This document shows, piece by piece, positions 13,902 to 24,288 of a stretch of DNA of 64,000 nt. Made by a program: the position numbers and the translations under genes. The notes below the pieces were generated by a model. It was not told the DNA's origin. It searched no databases and was given only the letters and a program-made list of their open reading frames with translations. This stretch comes from Pantoea piersonii (GTDB lineage Bacteria > Pseudomonadota > Gammaproteobacteria > Enterobacterales > Enterobacteriaceae). The DNA is taken from contig NZ_RARB01000011.1 in the NCBI RefSeq assembly GCF_003612015.1, positions 1 through 64,000 of the forward strand, read 5' to 3'. The stretch's first letter is position 1. Every line of letters starts with the position of its first letter.

Positions 13902-14776
13902 TGGCGGATATCTCCCACATCAACGCCGCTGACCGCCAGCCGGTCAACTGGAGCAAATGGCTGCTGATCGGCATCGGCGTGCTGGTATCGCTGCTGCTGC
14001 TGGTGGTGCCGATGATCTCTATCTTCTACGAAGCGCTGAAGATGGGACTGGGCGTCGCTTTTCAGAATCTCGGCGACAGCGACATGCTGCACGCCATCTG
14101 GCTGACGGTGCTGGTCGCGCTGATTACCGTGCCGGTCAATCTGGTGTTCGGTACGCTGCTCGCCTGGCTGGTGACGCGCTTTAACTTCCCTGGTCGCCAG
14201 CTGCTGCTGACGCTGTTCGATATTCCCTTCGCCGTCTCGCCGGTGGTGGCTGGTCTGATGTATCTGCTGTTCTGGGGTGTTAACGGGCCCGCAGGAAGCT
14301 GGCTGGATGCGCATAACATTCAGGTGATGTTCGCCTGGCCTGGTATGGTGCTGGCGACCGTGTTCGTTACCTGTCCTTTTGTTGTGCGCGAGCTGGTGCC
14401 GGTCATGCTGAGCCAGGGCAGCCACGAAGATGAGGCGGCGGTGCTGCTTGGCGCGTCCGGCTGGCAGATGTTCCGCCGCGTTACGCTGCCGAATATCCGC
14501 TGGGCGATGCTGTACGGCGTGGTCTTGACCAATGCGCGTACCCTCGGCGAGTTCGGCGCGGTCTCGGTGGTATCGGGATCGATTCGCGGCGAGACCTATA
14601 CGCTGCCGCTTCAGATTGAATTACTGCATCAGGATTACAACGTGGTAGGCGCCTTTACCGCCGCCGCGCTGCTGACGCTGATGGCCATCGTCACGCTGTT
14701 TCTGAAAAGCATGTTGCAGTGGCGTTTAGAGCAACAGCAGCATCGCCTGCAACAGGAGGAAAATCATGAGCATTGA
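13901..14776 (+). CDS. cysW: Sulfate/thiosulfate ABC transporter permease CysW
   Basis: A 291-residue permease, partner of CysT. It has about six membrane segments and an EAA loop ([21 protein letters not shown]) near residue 175. The following [17 protein letters not shown] and [18 protein letters not shown] blocks are typical of CysW. Its last 11 bases overlap the start of cysA, and its first base overlaps the cysT stop, so the operon is compact throughout. Confidence 0.95.
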   Translation: MADISHINAADRQPVNWSKWLLIGIGVLVSLLLLVVPMISIFYEALKMGLGVAFQNLGDSDMLHAIWLTVLVALITVPVNLVFGTLLAWLVTRFNFPGRQLLLTLFDIPFAVSPVVAGLMYLLFWGVNGPAGSWLDAHNIQVMFAWPGMVLATVFVTCPFVVRELVPVMLSQGSHEDEAAVLLGASGWQMFRRVTLPNIRWAMLYGVVLTNARTLGEFGAVSVVSGSIRGETYTLPLQIELLHQDYNVVGAFTAAALLTLMAIVTLFLKSMLQWRLEQQQHRLQQEENHEH

Positions 14777-15854
14777 GATTAAACAGATCAATAAATCTTT
14801 CGGCCGCACTTCGGTGTTGAACGATATCTCTCTGGATATTCCTTCTGGCCAGATGGTGGCGCTACTGGGGCCGTCTGGCTCGGGGAAAACCACGCTGCTG
14901 CGCATTATCGCCGGACTGGAGCACCAGAACAGCGGGCAAATCCGCTTTCACAATAAAGATGTCAGCGCCCTGCATGCCCGCGACCGTCAGGTCGGCTTCG
15001 TGTTTCAGCACTACGCGCTGTTCCGCCATATGACGGTATTCGACAATATCGCTTTTGGTCTGACGGTGCTGCCGCGCCGCGAACGGCCTTCCTCGGCTGA
15101 AATCAAACAGCGTGTGACGCGCCTGCTGGAGATGGTGCAACTGGCGCATCTGGCGAACCGTTTTCCGGCGCAGCTGTCGGGCGGCCAGAAACAGCGCGTA
15201 GCCCTGGCGCGCGCGCTGGCGGTCGAGCCGCAGATTCTGCTGCTCGACGAACCTTTCGGCGCGCTGGACGCGCAGGTGCGTAAAGAGCTGCGCCGCTGGC
15301 TGCGTCAGCTGCATGAGGAGCTGAAGTTTACCAGCGTTTTTGTCACCCACGATCAGGAAGAGGCGATGGAAGTAGCCGATCGCGTGGTGGTGATGAGCCA
15401 GGGCAATATCGAACAGGTGGGTACGCCGGACGAGGTATGGCGCGATCCCGCCACCCGCTTCGTGCTGGAGTTTCTCGGCGAAGTAAACCGCTTCGACGGG
15501 GAGATCCACGGCTCGCAGTTCCACGTCGGCGCTCACCGCTGGCCGCTGGGCTATACGCCGGCGCATCAGGGCGCAGTCGAACTTTTCCTGCGCCCGTGGG
15601 AAATTGACGTTTCGCGGCAGAGCAGCCTGGAAACGCCGCTGCCGGTGCAGGTTCTCGAAGTGAGCCCGCGCGGGCATTTCTGGCAGCTGGTGGTCCAGGC
15701 GACCGGATGGCAGAGCGAGCCTTTTTCGCTGGTATTCGACGGCGATCGAAGCGCGCCGGTACGCGGCGAGCGCCTGTTCGTCGGCCTGCAGCAGGCGCGT
15801 CTCTATCAGGGTGCGACGCCGCTGCGCGCTGTTGCCTTTGCCGAAAGCGCCTGA
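14766..15854 (+). CDS. cysA: Sulfate/thiosulfate ABC transporter ATP-binding protein CysA
   Basis: A 362-residue ATPase that powers the CysPTWA importer. It has Walker [10 protein letters not shown] (near residue 34), a Q-loop VFQHYALF, signature LSGGQKQR (near 138), Walker [13 protein letters not shown] and the H-loop FVTHDQEEA. The C-terminal part (from about 240) is the TOBE-like regulatory domain. It overlaps cysW at its start and is followed by a strong terminator at 15874, which separates it from cysM. Confidence 0.96.
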   Translation: MSIEIKQINKSFGRTSVLNDISLDIPSGQMVALLGPSGSGKTTLLRIIAGLEHQNSGQIRFHNKDVSALHARDRQVGFVFQHYALFRHMTVFDNIAFGLTVLPRRERPSSAEIKQRVTRLLEMVQLAHLANRFPAQLSGGQKQRVALARALAVEPQILLLDEPFGALDAQVRKELRRWLRQLHEELKFTSVFVTHDQEEAMEVADRVVVMSQGNIEQVGTPDEVWRDPATRFVLEFLGEVNRFDGEIHGSQFHVGAHRWPLGYTPAHQGAVELFLRPWEIDVSRQSSLETPLPVQVLEVSPRGHFWQLVVQATGWQSEPFSLVFDGDRSAPVRGERLFVGLQQARLYQGATPLRAVAFAESA

Positions 15855-15873
15855 TATTTTCTCACGCGACAGC

Positions 15874-15902
15874 GGGTGGGACCTCGTCCCGCCCCTTTTT
15901 TT
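15874..15902 (+). terminator. Rho-independent terminator after cysA
   Basis: A 9-bp stem GGGTGGGAC / GTCCCGCCC with a three-base loop and one G-U pair is followed by seven T (15896-15902). It lies between cysA and cysM, so cysM would be transcribed by read-through or its own promoter. Confidence 0.8.
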
Positions 15903-15931
15903 GCTCGCTTATGTTCGCCGGGAAACGCATC

Positions 15932-16813
15932 TTGACCACTCTGCAAAACACCATCGGCAATACGCCGCTGATCAAACTCCAGCGCCTGACGCCTGCCAAC
16001 GGCAGCGAAATCTGGCTCAAGCTGGAGGGCAATAATCCTGCCGGTTCCGTTAAGGATCGCGCCGCCTGGTCGATGATTAATCAGGCCGAACTGCGCGGCG
16101 AGATCGCGCCAGGCGATCGCCTGATTGAGGCCACCAGCGGCAATACCGGCATTGCGCTGGCGATGATCGCCGCGATGAAAGGCTACGCGCTGCGCTTGCT
16201 GATGCCTGAAAATATGAGCCGGGAGCGGCAGGACGCGATGCGCGCTTACGGCGCGGAGCTGGTGCTGGTAAGCCGCGAGCTGGGTATGGAGGGCGCCCGC
16301 GACCTGGCGCTGGCGATGATGGCGCGCGGCGAAGGTCGCGTGCTTGACCAGTTCAATAACCCCGATAATCCGCTCGGCCATTACCAGACCACCGGTCCGG
16401 AAATCTGGCAGCAGAGCGGCGGGCGTCTGACCCATTTCGTCTCCAGCATGGGGACCACCGGCACGATTACCGGCGTTGGCCGCTACCTGAAAGAGAAGAG
16501 CGACAGCGTAACCATTATCGGCCTGCAGCCGGAAGAGGGGAGCGCCATTCCCGGCATTCGTCGCTGGCCGCAGGCCTATCTGCCTGGCATCTATCGACCC
16601 GAGCTGGTCGATGTGGTGATAGATATGGGGCAGTCCGAGGCGGAAGAGACGATGCGGGCGCTGGCGCGGCGTGAAGGCATCTTCTGCGGCGTCAGCTCCG
16701 GCGGCGCGGTGGCGGGTGCCTTACGCATCGCCCAGGCGCAGCCTGGCAGCGTGATCGTCGCTATCGTCTGCGACCGCGGCGACCGCTATCTTTCGACCGG
16801 CATCTATCGGTAA
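15932..16813 (+). CDS. cysM: O-acetylserine sulfhydrylase B (cysteine synthase B)
   Basis: A 293-residue PLP enzyme that makes cysteine from O-acetylserine and sulfide, or S-sulfocysteine from thiosulfate. The PLP lysine lies in NPAGSVKDRAAW, the phosphate loop in [11 protein letters not shown], and the signature SSMGTTGTITGVGRYL and GIRRWPQAYLPGIY identify CysM. The TTG at 15932 is preferred: GGGAAA lies 8 nt before it and the product then starts like E. coli CysM (TTLQNTIGNTPL). ATG at 15911 would add seven residues but has no ribosome binding site. The C-terminus is about 10 residues shorter than in E. coli. Confidence 0.93.
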   Translation: MTTLQNTIGNTPLIKLQRLTPANGSEIWLKLEGNNPAGSVKDRAAWSMINQAELRGEIAPGDRLIEATSGNTGIALAMIAAMKGYALRLLMPENMSRERQDAMRAYGAELVLVSRELGMEGARDLALAMMARGEGRVLDQFNNPDNPLGHYQTTGPEIWQQSGGRLTHFVSSMGTTGTITGVGRYLKEKSDSVTIIGLQPEEGSAIPGIRRWPQAYLPGIYRPELVDVVIDMGQSEAEETMRALARREGIFCGVSSGGAVAGALRIAQAQPGSVIVAIVCDRGDRYLSTGIYR

Positions 16814-16826
16814 TTCCTCTCTTGAG

Positions 16827-16867
16827 CGGCCCGGCGGCGCCAGAGTGGAGGGGTCGGGCCGTTTTTG
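16827..16867 (+). terminator. Terminator after cysM
   Basis: Inverted repeat CGGCCCG (16827-16833) / CGGGCCG (16855-16861) with a 21-nt loop, followed by TTTTTG. It ends cysM transcription before the two-component genes. Confidence 0.75.
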
Positions 16868-16980
16868 TCTATAGTCATCCTGAGCATCGTCTGACGGCAA
16901 ATCTGTAAGGAACGCGTAAAACCGGCTGCGTCCGGCGCTCGCTCGGGACAAAATAGCGTCAATTCAGGCGAGAGACCACC

Positions 16981-17661
16981 ATGAAAATTTTGTTAGTTGA
17001 TGACGATGTGGAGCTGGGCACCATGCTCAGCCAGTACCTTATTGCAGAAGGGTTTGAAACCCAGCTGGTATTAACGGGCAGCGCGGGCATTGAAGGCGCG
17101 CTTTCCGGCCATTACACCGCAATGATCCTTGATATTATGCTGCCGGATATGAGCGGCATCGACGTGCTGCGGCAGGTGAGGCAGAACAGCCGCCTGCCGG
17201 TAATCATGCTGACCGCCAAAGGCGACAATATTGACCGCGTGATCGGGCTGGAGATGGGCGCGGACGACTATATGCCGAAGCCCTGCTACCCGCGCGAGCT
17301 GGTAGCGCGTCTGCGCGCGGTTTTGCGTCGCTTTGAAGAGCAGGCACCCCTGCCAGATAAAAAAGAGCTGCTGCGCTGGGGCGAACTGACGCTTAATCCC
17401 GCCACGCGCATTACCGAATGGCAGGGCAAACCCTTCGATCTCACCGCCTCGGAATTCAACCTGCTGGATCTGCTGATGCGCTCACCGGATCGCGTGGTGT
17501 CGAAAGATGAGCTGTCGGAAAAAGGGCTGGGCCGCCCGCGTGAAGCCTACGATCGTAGCGTAGATGTGCATATCAGCAATATCCGTCAGAAACTGTCGGC
17601 GCTTACCGCCGACAGCGTCAATATCGAAACGGTGCGCAGCATCGGTTATCGCATTCGATGA
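16981..17661 (+). CDS. OmpR-family response regulator (CpxR-like)
   Basis: A 226-residue response regulator. The N-terminal receiver domain (1-115) has the acidic pair DDD (8-10), the phospho-acceptor aspartate in LDIMLPDMSG (near 52) and the lysine in PKPCYPRELV. The C-terminal winged-helix domain (about 130-226) ends in RSVDVHISNIRQKL and TVRSIGYRIR. It is most like the CpxR group, but the genomic position is not that of cpxR and I do not know a named equivalent. Its stop overlaps the ATG of the kinase gene (ATGA). Targets are unknown. Confidence 0.9.
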   Translation: MKILLVDDDVELGTMLSQYLIAEGFETQLVLTGSAGIEGALSGHYTAMILDIMLPDMSGIDVLRQVRQNSRLPVIMLTAKGDNIDRVIGLEMGADDYMPKPCYPRELVARLRAVLRRFEEQAPLPDKKELLRWGELTLNPATRITEWQGKPFDLTASEFNLLDLLMRSPDRVVSKDELSEKGLGRPREAYDRSVDVHISNIRQKLSALTADSVNIETVRSIGYRIR

Positions 17662-19025
17662 AGCAAAACTATCGCGGACGCATGTTCTGGAAGATTTTGA
17701 TCGGCTTCTGGATCGTGTTCGTTATTATCAGTCAGCTGCTCTGGCTCGGTTTTACGTTTGCCGGAAATCACCACGAGCCGCCGGAGATCATCGCCACGCG
17801 CCGCATCGTTAATCTGCAGATGGCGTCAGCGGTATCGGTGCTGGAGCGCGGCGGTCTCAGCTCGCTGGACAATATGATGGCGGACTGGGAGCCGAACGAT
17901 CGTCAGTTCTTTTCCGTCATCCAGCATGCGCGGCCTGCTCATAGCGAATCGCTGCCGGAAACCTTTAACCCGCCGTTTCAGGGCAAATTCCCGGACGTTA
18001 TTGTGCGCTGGGTGAAAGGCGCGGACGGCAAGCAGTATGAGCTGCGCTATGACGTCAAAGGCCTGCGCGAAGACAGCTCGATGGGAATGACCGGGCCGCG
18101 TCACATTCTGAATATCCCTGAACCGATGTTCGTGTTTGCCGGGTCGGTCGGGTTGCTGTTTAGTCTGCTGCTGGCATGGAACCTGACGCGGCCGATGCGC
18201 CAGCTGCGCGAGGGCTTTGCACGCGTATCGAACGGCGATCTCAGCGTGCGGCTCTATCCCATGATGCGCAAGCGTCATGATGAGCTGTCTAACGTGGCGG
18301 AGGCGTTTGATGCCATGGTAGAGCGGCTTGATACGCTGGTGCGCGCGCGTGAGGAGTTGCTGCATGATATTTCGCATGAGCTGCGTTCGCCGCTGGCGCG
18401 CCTGCAGCTTGCGACCGGCTTAGCGCGCCAGACGCCGGAGAGCGTTAACGCCTCTCTGGATCGCATCGACGAAGAGGCGCGGCGGCTGGATAAGATGATT
18501 GGCGAGCTGCTGACGCTGTCGCGCGCCGGGCATGAGAGTATGCCTGACGAGCAGTATTTCGATCTGACCGGCCTGGTGCATGCGGTTGTCACCGACGTGC
18601 GCTACGAGGCGCAGATCCCCGGCGTGAACGTTAATTTTCAGGTTGACGAAAGCGCCGATTACACGGTGCGCGGCAACGCCGAGCTGATCCGCCGCGGCAT
18701 CGAGAACGTGCTGCGCAACGCGCTGCGTTTCTCGCTGCCCGGTCAGCATATTCAGGTCAGGCTTCAGGCGGAGCAGCAGTGGCTGGCCATCCGCGTGCGC
18801 GATCAGGGGCCGGGCGTGGATGATGAAAAGCTCTCCAGCATCTTCGATCCCTTTGTGCGGGTTAACTCGCCGCTGCTGGGTAAAGGTTATGGCCTGGGAC
18901 TGGCTATCGTGCGTAAGGTGGTGCTGGCGCATCACGGCGAGGTGCAGGCGGTGAATCGCCCTGAGGGCGGGCTGGAGCTGACTATTCGTCTGCCACGCTG
19001 GCAGTCGCAGGATAAGCGCGCGTAA
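17658..19025 (+). CDS. Membrane sensor histidine kinase (CpxA-like)
   Basis: A 455-residue kinase, cognate to the preceding response regulator by gene overlap. Topology: membrane helix 1 (about 13-35), periplasmic sensor region (about 36-155), helix 2 (about 158-178), HAMP domain (about 178-235), HisKA box HDISHELRSPLARLQLA with the phosphorylated His near 237, and an HATPase domain with N-box NVLRNALRFS, G1 DQGPGVDDE and G2 GKGYGLGLAIV. The sensor region is not recognisable to me, so the stimulus is unknown. In E. coli the equivalent site between cysM and crr carries pdxK, yfeK and yfeS. Confidence 0.9.
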   Translation: MKQNYRGRMFWKILIGFWIVFVIISQLLWLGFTFAGNHHEPPEIIATRRIVNLQMASAVSVLERGGLSSLDNMMADWEPNDRQFFSVIQHARPAHSESLPETFNPPFQGKFPDVIVRWVKGADGKQYELRYDVKGLREDSSMGMTGPRHILNIPEPMFVFAGSVGLLFSLLLAWNLTRPMRQLREGFARVSNGDLSVRLYPMMRKRHDELSNVAEAFDAMVERLDTLVRAREELLHDISHELRSPLARLQLATGLARQTPESVNASLDRIDEEARRLDKMIGELLTLSRAGHESMPDEQYFDLTGLVHAVVTDVRYEAQIPGVNVNFQVDESADYTVRGNAELIRRGIENVLRNALRFSLPGQHIQVRLQAEQQWLAIRVRDQGPGVDDEKLSSIFDPFVRVNSPLLGKGYGLGLAIVRKVVLAHHGEVQAVNRPEGGLELTIRLPRWQSQDKRA

Positions 19026-19063
19026 GAAGTGCGGCTGCGCCCGCGTCGGCGTACGGAACAGAT

Positions 19064-19094
19064 AAACAAAAACGGCACCCTGAGGGTGCCGTTT
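19064..19094 (-). terminator. Terminator of the ptsHI-crr operon
   Basis: Read on the minus strand, AACGGCACCC-TCA-GGGTGCCGTT is followed by TTTTGTTT just after crr. The mirror side also has T-rich flanks, so it may end the kinase transcript too. Confidence 0.8.
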
Positions 19095-19110
19095 CTCTTA
19101 GCTGAATCTG

Positions 19111-19614
19111 TTACTTCTTGATGCGGATCACCGGCGTTTCGCCAACGGTAACCTGACCAGAGAGCTTAACCAGCTCTTTGATCTCATCCATGTTGGAGAT
19201 CACGACAGGCGTCAGTGTAGATTTGGCTTTCTCTTCCAGCAGCGGCAGATCAAACTCGATCACCACATCGCCTTTCTTGACCTTCTGGCCTTCTTCTGCG
19301 ATGCGCTTGAAGCCTTCGCCTTTCAGCTCGACCGTGTCGATGCCGAAGTGCACAAACAACTCGATGCCGTTGTCAGACTCGATTGAAAACGCATGGTTGG
19401 TTTCGAAAATCTTGCCGATGGTGCCATCGACCGGCGCAACCATTTTGTTGCCGGTTGGTTTGATGGCGATGCCGTCGCCAACGATCTTCTCGGCAAACAC
19501 CACATCCGGTACGTCTTCAATGTTTACGATTTCGCCTGACAGAGGCGCAACAATATCAATCGTCCCAGATGTGCTTTCTGATTTATTGCCAAAAAGCTTG
19601 TCAAGAAAACCCAT
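19111..19614 (-). CDS. crr: PTS glucose-specific EIIA component
   Basis: A 167-residue EIIA-Glc. It receives phosphate from HPr and passes it to EIIBC-Glc; its phosphorylation state controls adenylate cyclase and inducer exclusion. The phosphorylated histidine is in [10 protein letters not shown] (near 89) and the helper histidine in the ETNHAFS segment (near 74). Conserved blocks such as [19 protein letters not shown] and the ending [10 protein letters not shown] match E. coli Crr; the short N-terminal region differs and is two residues shorter. It is 42 bp downstream of ptsI. Confidence 0.96.
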   Translation of the reverse strand: MGFLDKLFGNKSESTSGTIDIVAPLSGEIVNIEDVPDVVFAEKIVGDGIAIKPTGNKMVAPVDGTIGKIFETNHAFSIESDNGIELFVHFGIDTVELKGEGFKRIAEEGQKVKKGDVVIEFDLPLLEEKAKSTLTPVVISNMDEIKELVKLSGQVTVGETPVIRIKK

Positions 19615-19656
19615 ATTCTTCTCCTAAACAGTATTGTTGGGCCAGCGTCTCGTGGA

Positions 19657-21384
19657 TCAGCAGAGTGTTTTCTCTTTAATGAACTTGTTAACCAGGTTCA
19701 TCAGTTCTTCCGCTGTAGGTTGAGCCAGAGCCTGCTCCGCCAGAGCTTTCGCATCTTCGAAATTCGTATTACGAATAATTTTCTTAATGCCTGGGATCGA
19801 AATGGCACTCATGCTGAATTCGTCCAGCCCCATACCCAGTAACAGTAGTGTAGCACGTTCATCACCAGCCAGCTCACCGCACATGCCGGTCCACTTACCT
19901 TCGGCATGAGAAGCATCGATCACCTGCTTGATCAAGCCCAGCACCGACGGCGACATCGGGTTATAGAGGTGCGAAATCAAATCATTACCACGATCGACCG
20001 CCAGAGTATACTGCGTCAGGTCGTTTGTCCCAATACTGAAAAAATCCACTTCTTTAGCCAGATGGCGCGCAATAACCGCTGAAGCAGGGGTTTCCACCAT
20101 AATGCCGACTTCAATAGTTTCGTCGAACGCTTTGCCTTCTTCGCGCAGCTGCGCTTTCAGAAGCTCCAGCTCGCCCTTCAGGATGCGTACCTCTTCAACA
20201 GAGATAATCATCGGGAACATAATGCGCAGCTTGCCGAAAGAGGAGGCGCGTAAAATCGCGCGCAGCTGGGCATGCAGGATCTCTTTACGATCCATGGCGA
20301 TACGAATCGCGCGCCAGCCGAGGAACGGGTTCTCTTCTTTCGGCAGGTTCATGTAAGGCAAATCTTTGTCGCCGCCGATATCCATCGTGCGCACGATAAC
20401 GGCCTGCGAGCCAACGGCTTCAGCAACCGCTTTATACGCCTGGAACTGCTCTTCTTCGGTTGGCAGCGAGTCGCGGTCCATAAACAGGAACTCGGTGCGG
20501 TAGAGACCGATGCCCTCCGCGCCGTTGCGCTCTGCGCCAGCAACATCGCGCACGGTGCCGATGTTGGCGCACACTTCAACCTGATGTCCGTCCAGCGTGA
20601 TCGCCGGCAGATCTTTCAGCTTAGCCAGTTCATGTTTTTCGCTCAGATACTGTGTCTGAACGGCCTTCAGCTCTTCCAGCTCGCTCTCTGACGGATTGAC
20701 GTAAACTTGATTGTTAACGCCGTCCAGAATCAGGAAGTCGCCGTTTTTCACCGTCGCGGTCACGTTGCCGGTGCCGACAATCGCAGGCAGCTCCAGCGAG
20801 CGCGCCATAATCGACGTGTGCGACGTACGGCCGCCGAGATCGGTAATAAAGCCCAGCACCTTTTTCAGGTTCAGCTGCGCGGTTTCCGACGGCGTTAAAT
20901 CTTTCGCTACCAGAATCGATTCGTCCTGGATAGCGCTCAGGTCAACAATATGCAGACCGAGAATGTTTTGCAGCAGACGTTTGCCGATATCGCGAACGTC
21001 AGCGGCGCGTTCTTTGAGGTATTCGTCATCGAGCTCTTCGAGCGCCTTTGCCTGACCGTCGATAACGGAGTAGGCGGCAGCGTCGGCCGACGCGTGATCT
21101 TTTTTGATCAGGTCGATGATTTCCTGCTCCAGCTCTTCGTCTTCCAGCAACATGATGTGGCCTTCGAAGATGGCTGCTTTCTCTTCACCAAACGTTTCAC
21201 CCGCTTTCACTCTGATCGCTTCCAGCTGCTGCGCAGCCTGAGCGCGGCCGTCGAGGAAGCGTTTTACTTCCTGATCGACCTGGTCTTCAGAAATCTTTTT
21301 GCGGTTGATGACGATCTCATCCTCAATCAACAGCAGAGCTTTGCCGAAAGCGATACCTGGTGATGCTAAAATGCCTGAAATCAT
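19657..21384 (-). CDS. ptsI: Phosphoenolpyruvate-protein phosphotransferase (PTS enzyme I)
   Basis: A 575-residue enzyme I that starts the PTS phosphorelay by taking phosphate from PEP and passing it to HPr. The active histidine lies in [21 protein letters not shown] near residue 189. The PEP-binding barrel shows [14 protein letters not shown], the [10 protein letters not shown] segment and [17 protein letters not shown], with the catalytic cysteine in [11 protein letters not shown] near 502. It sits between ptsH and crr; the ptsH-ptsI gap of 159 bp is unusually long and holds a palindrome. Confidence 0.96.
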   Translation of the reverse strand: MISGILASPGIAFGKALLLIEDEIVINRKKISEDQVDQEVKRFLDGRAQAAQQLEAIRVKAGETFGEEKAAIFEGHIMLLEDEELEQEIIDLIKKDHASADAAAYSVIDGQAKALEELDDEYLKERAADVRDIGKRLLQNILGLHIVDLSAIQDESILVAKDLTPSETAQLNLKKVLGFITDLGGRTSHTSIMARSLELPAIVGTGNVTATVKNGDFLILDGVNNQVYVNPSESELEELKAVQTQYLSEKHELAKLKDLPAITLDGHQVEVCANIGTVRDVAGAERNGAEGIGLYRTEFLFMDRDSLPTEEEQFQAYKAVAEAVGSQAVIVRTMDIGGDKDLPYMNLPKEENPFLGWRAIRIAMDRKEILHAQLRAILRASSFGKLRIMFPMIISVEEVRILKGELELLKAQLREEGKAFDETIEVGIMVETPASAVIARHLAKEVDFFSIGTNDLTQYTLAVDRGNDLISHLYNPMSPSVLGLIKQVIDASHAEGKWTGMCGELAGDERATLLLLGMGLDEFSMSAISIPGIKKIIRNTNFEDAKALAEQALAQPTAEELMNLVNKFIKEKTLC

Positions 21385-21465
21385 AACCCTACCTTTTAAT
21401 CACGATGGCTCTTTGACCCAATGCGTTGCCATTGTCGCGGGAGCTGTACTCTACGGATGTGATAA

Positions 21466-21484
21466 CGCGGACAAGTTGTCCGCG
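21466..21484. repeat. Palindrome in the ptsH-ptsI gap
   Basis: CGCGGACAA-G-TTGTCCGCG is a perfect 9-bp inverted repeat around one base. It lies in the 159-bp space between ptsH and ptsI on the transcribed side, without a U-run, so it could be an RNA hairpin that modulates ptsI or crr expression or a protein-binding site. Confidence 0.65.
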
Positions 21485-21543
21485 ATCAAGATGTTTGCAC
21501 TCAATGGGGCAAAGGAGTCGGTATACAGCAAAAGCTGAGTGGA

Positions 21544-21801
21544 TTACTCCAGTTCAGCCATCAGTTTAACCAGATGCTCCACGGCCTGCTGCTCATCTTC
21601 GCCTTCAGCAGAGAGCGTGACAACCGTGCCCTGAGTCAGACCCAGCGTCTGCAGTTTGAACAGGCTCTTGGCGCTGGCTGATTTGCCGTTAGAGGTGACG
21701 GTGATTTCTGACTGGAACGCTTTCGCTTCTTTAACAAACTGCGCGGCAGGGCGAGTGTGAAGACCATTAGGCGCGGTGATAGTAACTTCTTGCTGGAACA
21801 T
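21544..21801 (-). CDS. ptsH: Phosphocarrier protein HPr
   Basis: An 85-residue HPr, the small carrier between enzyme I and the sugar-specific EIIA proteins. The phosphorylated His15 lies in [15 protein letters not shown], and Ser46 and neighbours are in the [13 protein letters not shown] segment. The length and sequence are essentially those of E. coli HPr. It is the first gene of the pts operon and has GGGGAAA before the ATG. Confidence 0.97.
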   Translation of the reverse strand: MFQQEVTITAPNGLHTRPAAQFVKEAKAFQSEITVTSNGKSASAKSLFKLQTLGLTQGTVVTLSAEGEDEQQAVEHLVKLMAELE

Positions 21802-22140
21802 TCTGTTTCCCCAACGTTATCAGGTTTGGTGTTATGGACTTAAAGTCTAGCCTGGAGCCGTAACTTTAGCCTGTGTAGGTGCGCGGGTATAGCGTTACGC
21901 TGACCAATAAATGCGCTTGAATGAGTACGTCATTCCAGTTGAAGGGTCAAATTCCCTGTCGAGCGCTTCAGCTGCTAATTATGCCGTGATTCGCCATATC
22001 GCCAAATCCTTAAATCGATTCAGCTTGATCCACTTCAAAGGCGGATTAATTTCAGGCACCGAAATAATTGGCAGCTTAAATACCAGAGCAGTGTCACTGA
22101 AATCAATCTGGGCGGTGGCGAAAGTGGGATCTACGCCACA
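21802..22140 (-). promoter_or_regulatory. ptsH upstream region
   Basis: About 340 bp between the cysK terminator and ptsH. This corresponds to the complex CRP- and Mlc-controlled promoter region of E. coli ptsH. I see AT-rich blocks and partial CRP half-sites but no full TGTGA-N6-TCACA, so individual promoters are not assigned. No gene is supported here. Confidence 0.5.
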
Positions 22141-22168
22141 AAAAAGCACCCATTTGGGTGCTTTTTTC
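22141..22168 (-). terminator. Bidirectional terminator after cysK
   Basis: AAAAAAGCACCCA-TT-TGGGTGCTTTTTT is a perfect inverted repeat with T-runs on both strands; it lies 20 bp beyond the cysK stop. Confidence 0.88.
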
Positions 22169-22188
22169 AGCATTTTCAGAATCTGGCG

Positions 22189-23160
22189 TTACTGCTGCAG
22201 CTCTTTCTCGGTGAAAAGATCGGCAAACAGCGCGGTACTCAGATAGCGCTCGCCAGAGGAGGGCAGAATGACGACGATGTTTTTGTTGGCGAACGCCTCA
22301 TCTTCCTGCAGCTTCAGCGCCGCCGCGACGGCTGCGCCGGAGGAAATCCCGGCGAGAATGCCTTCTTCTTCCATCAGCTGGCGCGCAGTGTTGATCGCTT
22401 CTTCGTTGGTGATGGCCACCACGCGATCGATCAAATCGAGATCCAGGTTGCCGGGAATAAAACCGGCGCCGATGCCCTGAATCTTATGCGGCCCGGGTTT
22501 AATCTCTTCCCCTGCCATAGCCTGAGCGATGACCGGCGAGTCGGTTGGTTCGACCGCCACGGTAATCAGATCTTTTTTGCCTTTGGTATTTTTGATATAG
22601 CGAGAGACACCGGTCAGCGTTCCGCCGGTGCCGACGCCTGAGATAAACACATCCACAGCGCCGTCGGTATCTTCCCAGATTTCAGGGCCGGTGGTCTTCT
22701 CGTGGATTTCCGGGTTGGCCGGGTTGCTGAACTGCTGCAGCAGCACATATTTGTCCGGGTCGCTGGCGACAATCTCTTCTGCTTTAGCGATAGCGCCTTT
22801 CATACCCTTGGCCCCTTCGGTCAGCACCAGGTTGGCACCCAGCGCTTTCAGCAGCTTGCGACGCTCAACGGACATGGTTTCCGGCATGGTCAGCGTCAGC
22901 TTGTAGCCGCGCGCGGCAGCGACGTAGGCCAGCGCGATGCCGGTATTGCCGCTGGTCGGCTCGACCAGTTCGACGCCAGGTTTCAAAATACCGCGTTTCT
23001 CTGCGTCCCAAATCATATTGGCACCGATACGGCATTTTACGCTGAAGCTCGGGTTACGGGATTCTACCTTCGCCAGAATGCGGCCGTTACCGATGCGGTT
23101 CAGTCGAACCAGTGGCGTATGACCAATTGTCAACGAGTTATCTTCATAGATCTTACTCAT
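22189..23160 (-). CDS. cysK: Cysteine synthase A (O-acetylserine sulfhydrylase A)
   Basis: A 323-residue PLP enzyme, the main cysteine synthase, using O-acetylserine and sulfide. The PLP lysine is in [16 protein letters not shown] (near residue 42), the phosphate loop in [20 protein letters not shown], and the substrate loop in [14 protein letters not shown]. It matches E. coli CysK (323 aa) in length and sequence. It follows cysZ on the same strand after 142 bp, the normal cysZ-cysK arrangement. Confidence 0.96.
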   Translation of the reverse strand: MSKIYEDNSLTIGHTPLVRLNRIGNGRILAKVESRNPSFSVKCRIGANMIWDAEKRGILKPGVELVEPTSGNTGIALAYVAAARGYKLTLTMPETMSVERRKLLKALGANLVLTEGAKGMKGAIAKAEEIVASDPDKYVLLQQFSNPANPEIHEKTTGPEIWEDTDGAVDVFISGVGTGGTLTGVSRYIKNTKGKKDLITVAVEPTDSPVIAQAMAGEEIKPGPHKIQGIGAGFIPGNLDLDLIDRVVAITNEEAINTARQLMEEEGILAGISSGAAVAAALKLQEDEAFANKNIVVILPSSGERYLSTALFADLFTEKELQQ

Positions 23161-23302
23161 AGCCTGTCCTTAACTGTATGAATTATTGGGAGCCCTCTGA
23201 GCATACCCTTTCTGTCTGCGCGCGGAAGGAAAGAAAACGCATATCTATATGTCCCTGCGCAATAAGCCTCTGCAAAAAATGCATAAGGCGTTCTGATGAG
23301 TA

Positions 23303-24070
23303 CTAGCGTAGCTCACTACGACCCAGTTGCCCGCGATAGCGATCGACCCACATCGCCGTTGCGCCGCACACCGCTACCGGCATTATCGCCAGGTTGAGGA
23401 TGGGGATCATGGTAAACAGGCTGACCAGCGCGCCGAACTGCATATTGGCCGATTTATGTCTGCGCAGGGCGCTGCGCATCTGCTGGAAACTCACCTTGTG
23501 GTTATCGAACGGATAGTCGCAATATTGCACGGAGAGCATCCATGCGCTGAACAGGAACCACAGCACCGGCGCCACCGTCTGGCCAAAGCCTGGAATAAAG
23601 TAGAGCAGCAGCAGGCCGAGCGCGCGCGGCAGATAGTAACCGAGCTTTTGCAGTTCGCGCTTCATAATGCGCGGTACATCTTTCAGCATCGCCAGCCAGC
23701 CGCTGTCCGGCATCGCTTTGCCCGTCAGGCGACCTTCCAGCTGTTCCGCCAGCAGCCCGCAAAACGGCGCGGCGATCCAGTTGGCAATAGTAGAAAAGAA
23801 GTAGCTGAACACCAGCACGATAGAGATAACTGACAGCGGCCAGAGCAGATAACTCAGCCACTGCAGCCAGTCGGGGATATACGCCATAAGCTGCGGGATC
23901 CAGTTGCCCAGCCGGTAAAACAGCCAGACGAATGCGCCGCCCAGCAGCAGGATATTGACCAGCAGCGGGACAATGACGAAACGTCGGATGCCTGGCAGAC
24001 GAACCAGTCTCCAGCCTTCGCTAAAATAGTGCACGCCGTTGAAACTTGAGACAGTGTTCTTGTTGGCCAT
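23303..24070 (-). CDS. cysZ: Sulfate transporter CysZ
   Basis: A 255-residue inner-membrane protein that admits sulfate for cysteine synthesis. It has about four hydrophobic segments. Conserved stretches include [55 protein letters not shown] and [13 protein letters not shown], all typical of CysZ. Start 24070 gives the E. coli-like length (253); an upstream in-frame start at 24160 adds 30 unsupported residues. zipA is divergent upstream, as in E. coli. Confidence 0.94.
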   Translation of the reverse strand: MANKNTVSSFNGVHYFSEGWRLVRLPGIRRFVIVPLLVNILLLGGAFVWLFYRLGNWIPQLMAYIPDWLQWLSYLLWPLSVISIVLVFSYFFSTIANWIAAPFCGLLAEQLEGRLTGKAMPDSGWLAMLKDVPRIMKRELQKLGYYLPRALGLLLLYFIPGFGQTVAPVLWFLFSAWMLSVQYCDYPFDNHKVSFQQMRSALRRHKSANMQFGALVSLFTMIPILNLAIMPVAVCGATAMWVDRYRGQLGRSELR

Positions 24071-24288
24071 ACAGGCAACTCTCCAGAAAATAATCAGGCG
24101 AGACCATGATAACCTGGCTTTTTCTCCTGACCATGAGGAGATTGTGTGAAAAAAGAGCAAAAAAACGTGGGGTGACTATCTTATTTGTCAGAAAATACTG
24201 CACGAGCTTGCACTTGTTTAGCTGGGCAAATACAGTTAGAGGATAAAGTTTGCCGCGGTGGCAAGGTATTGGAACAACAGAGAATACA

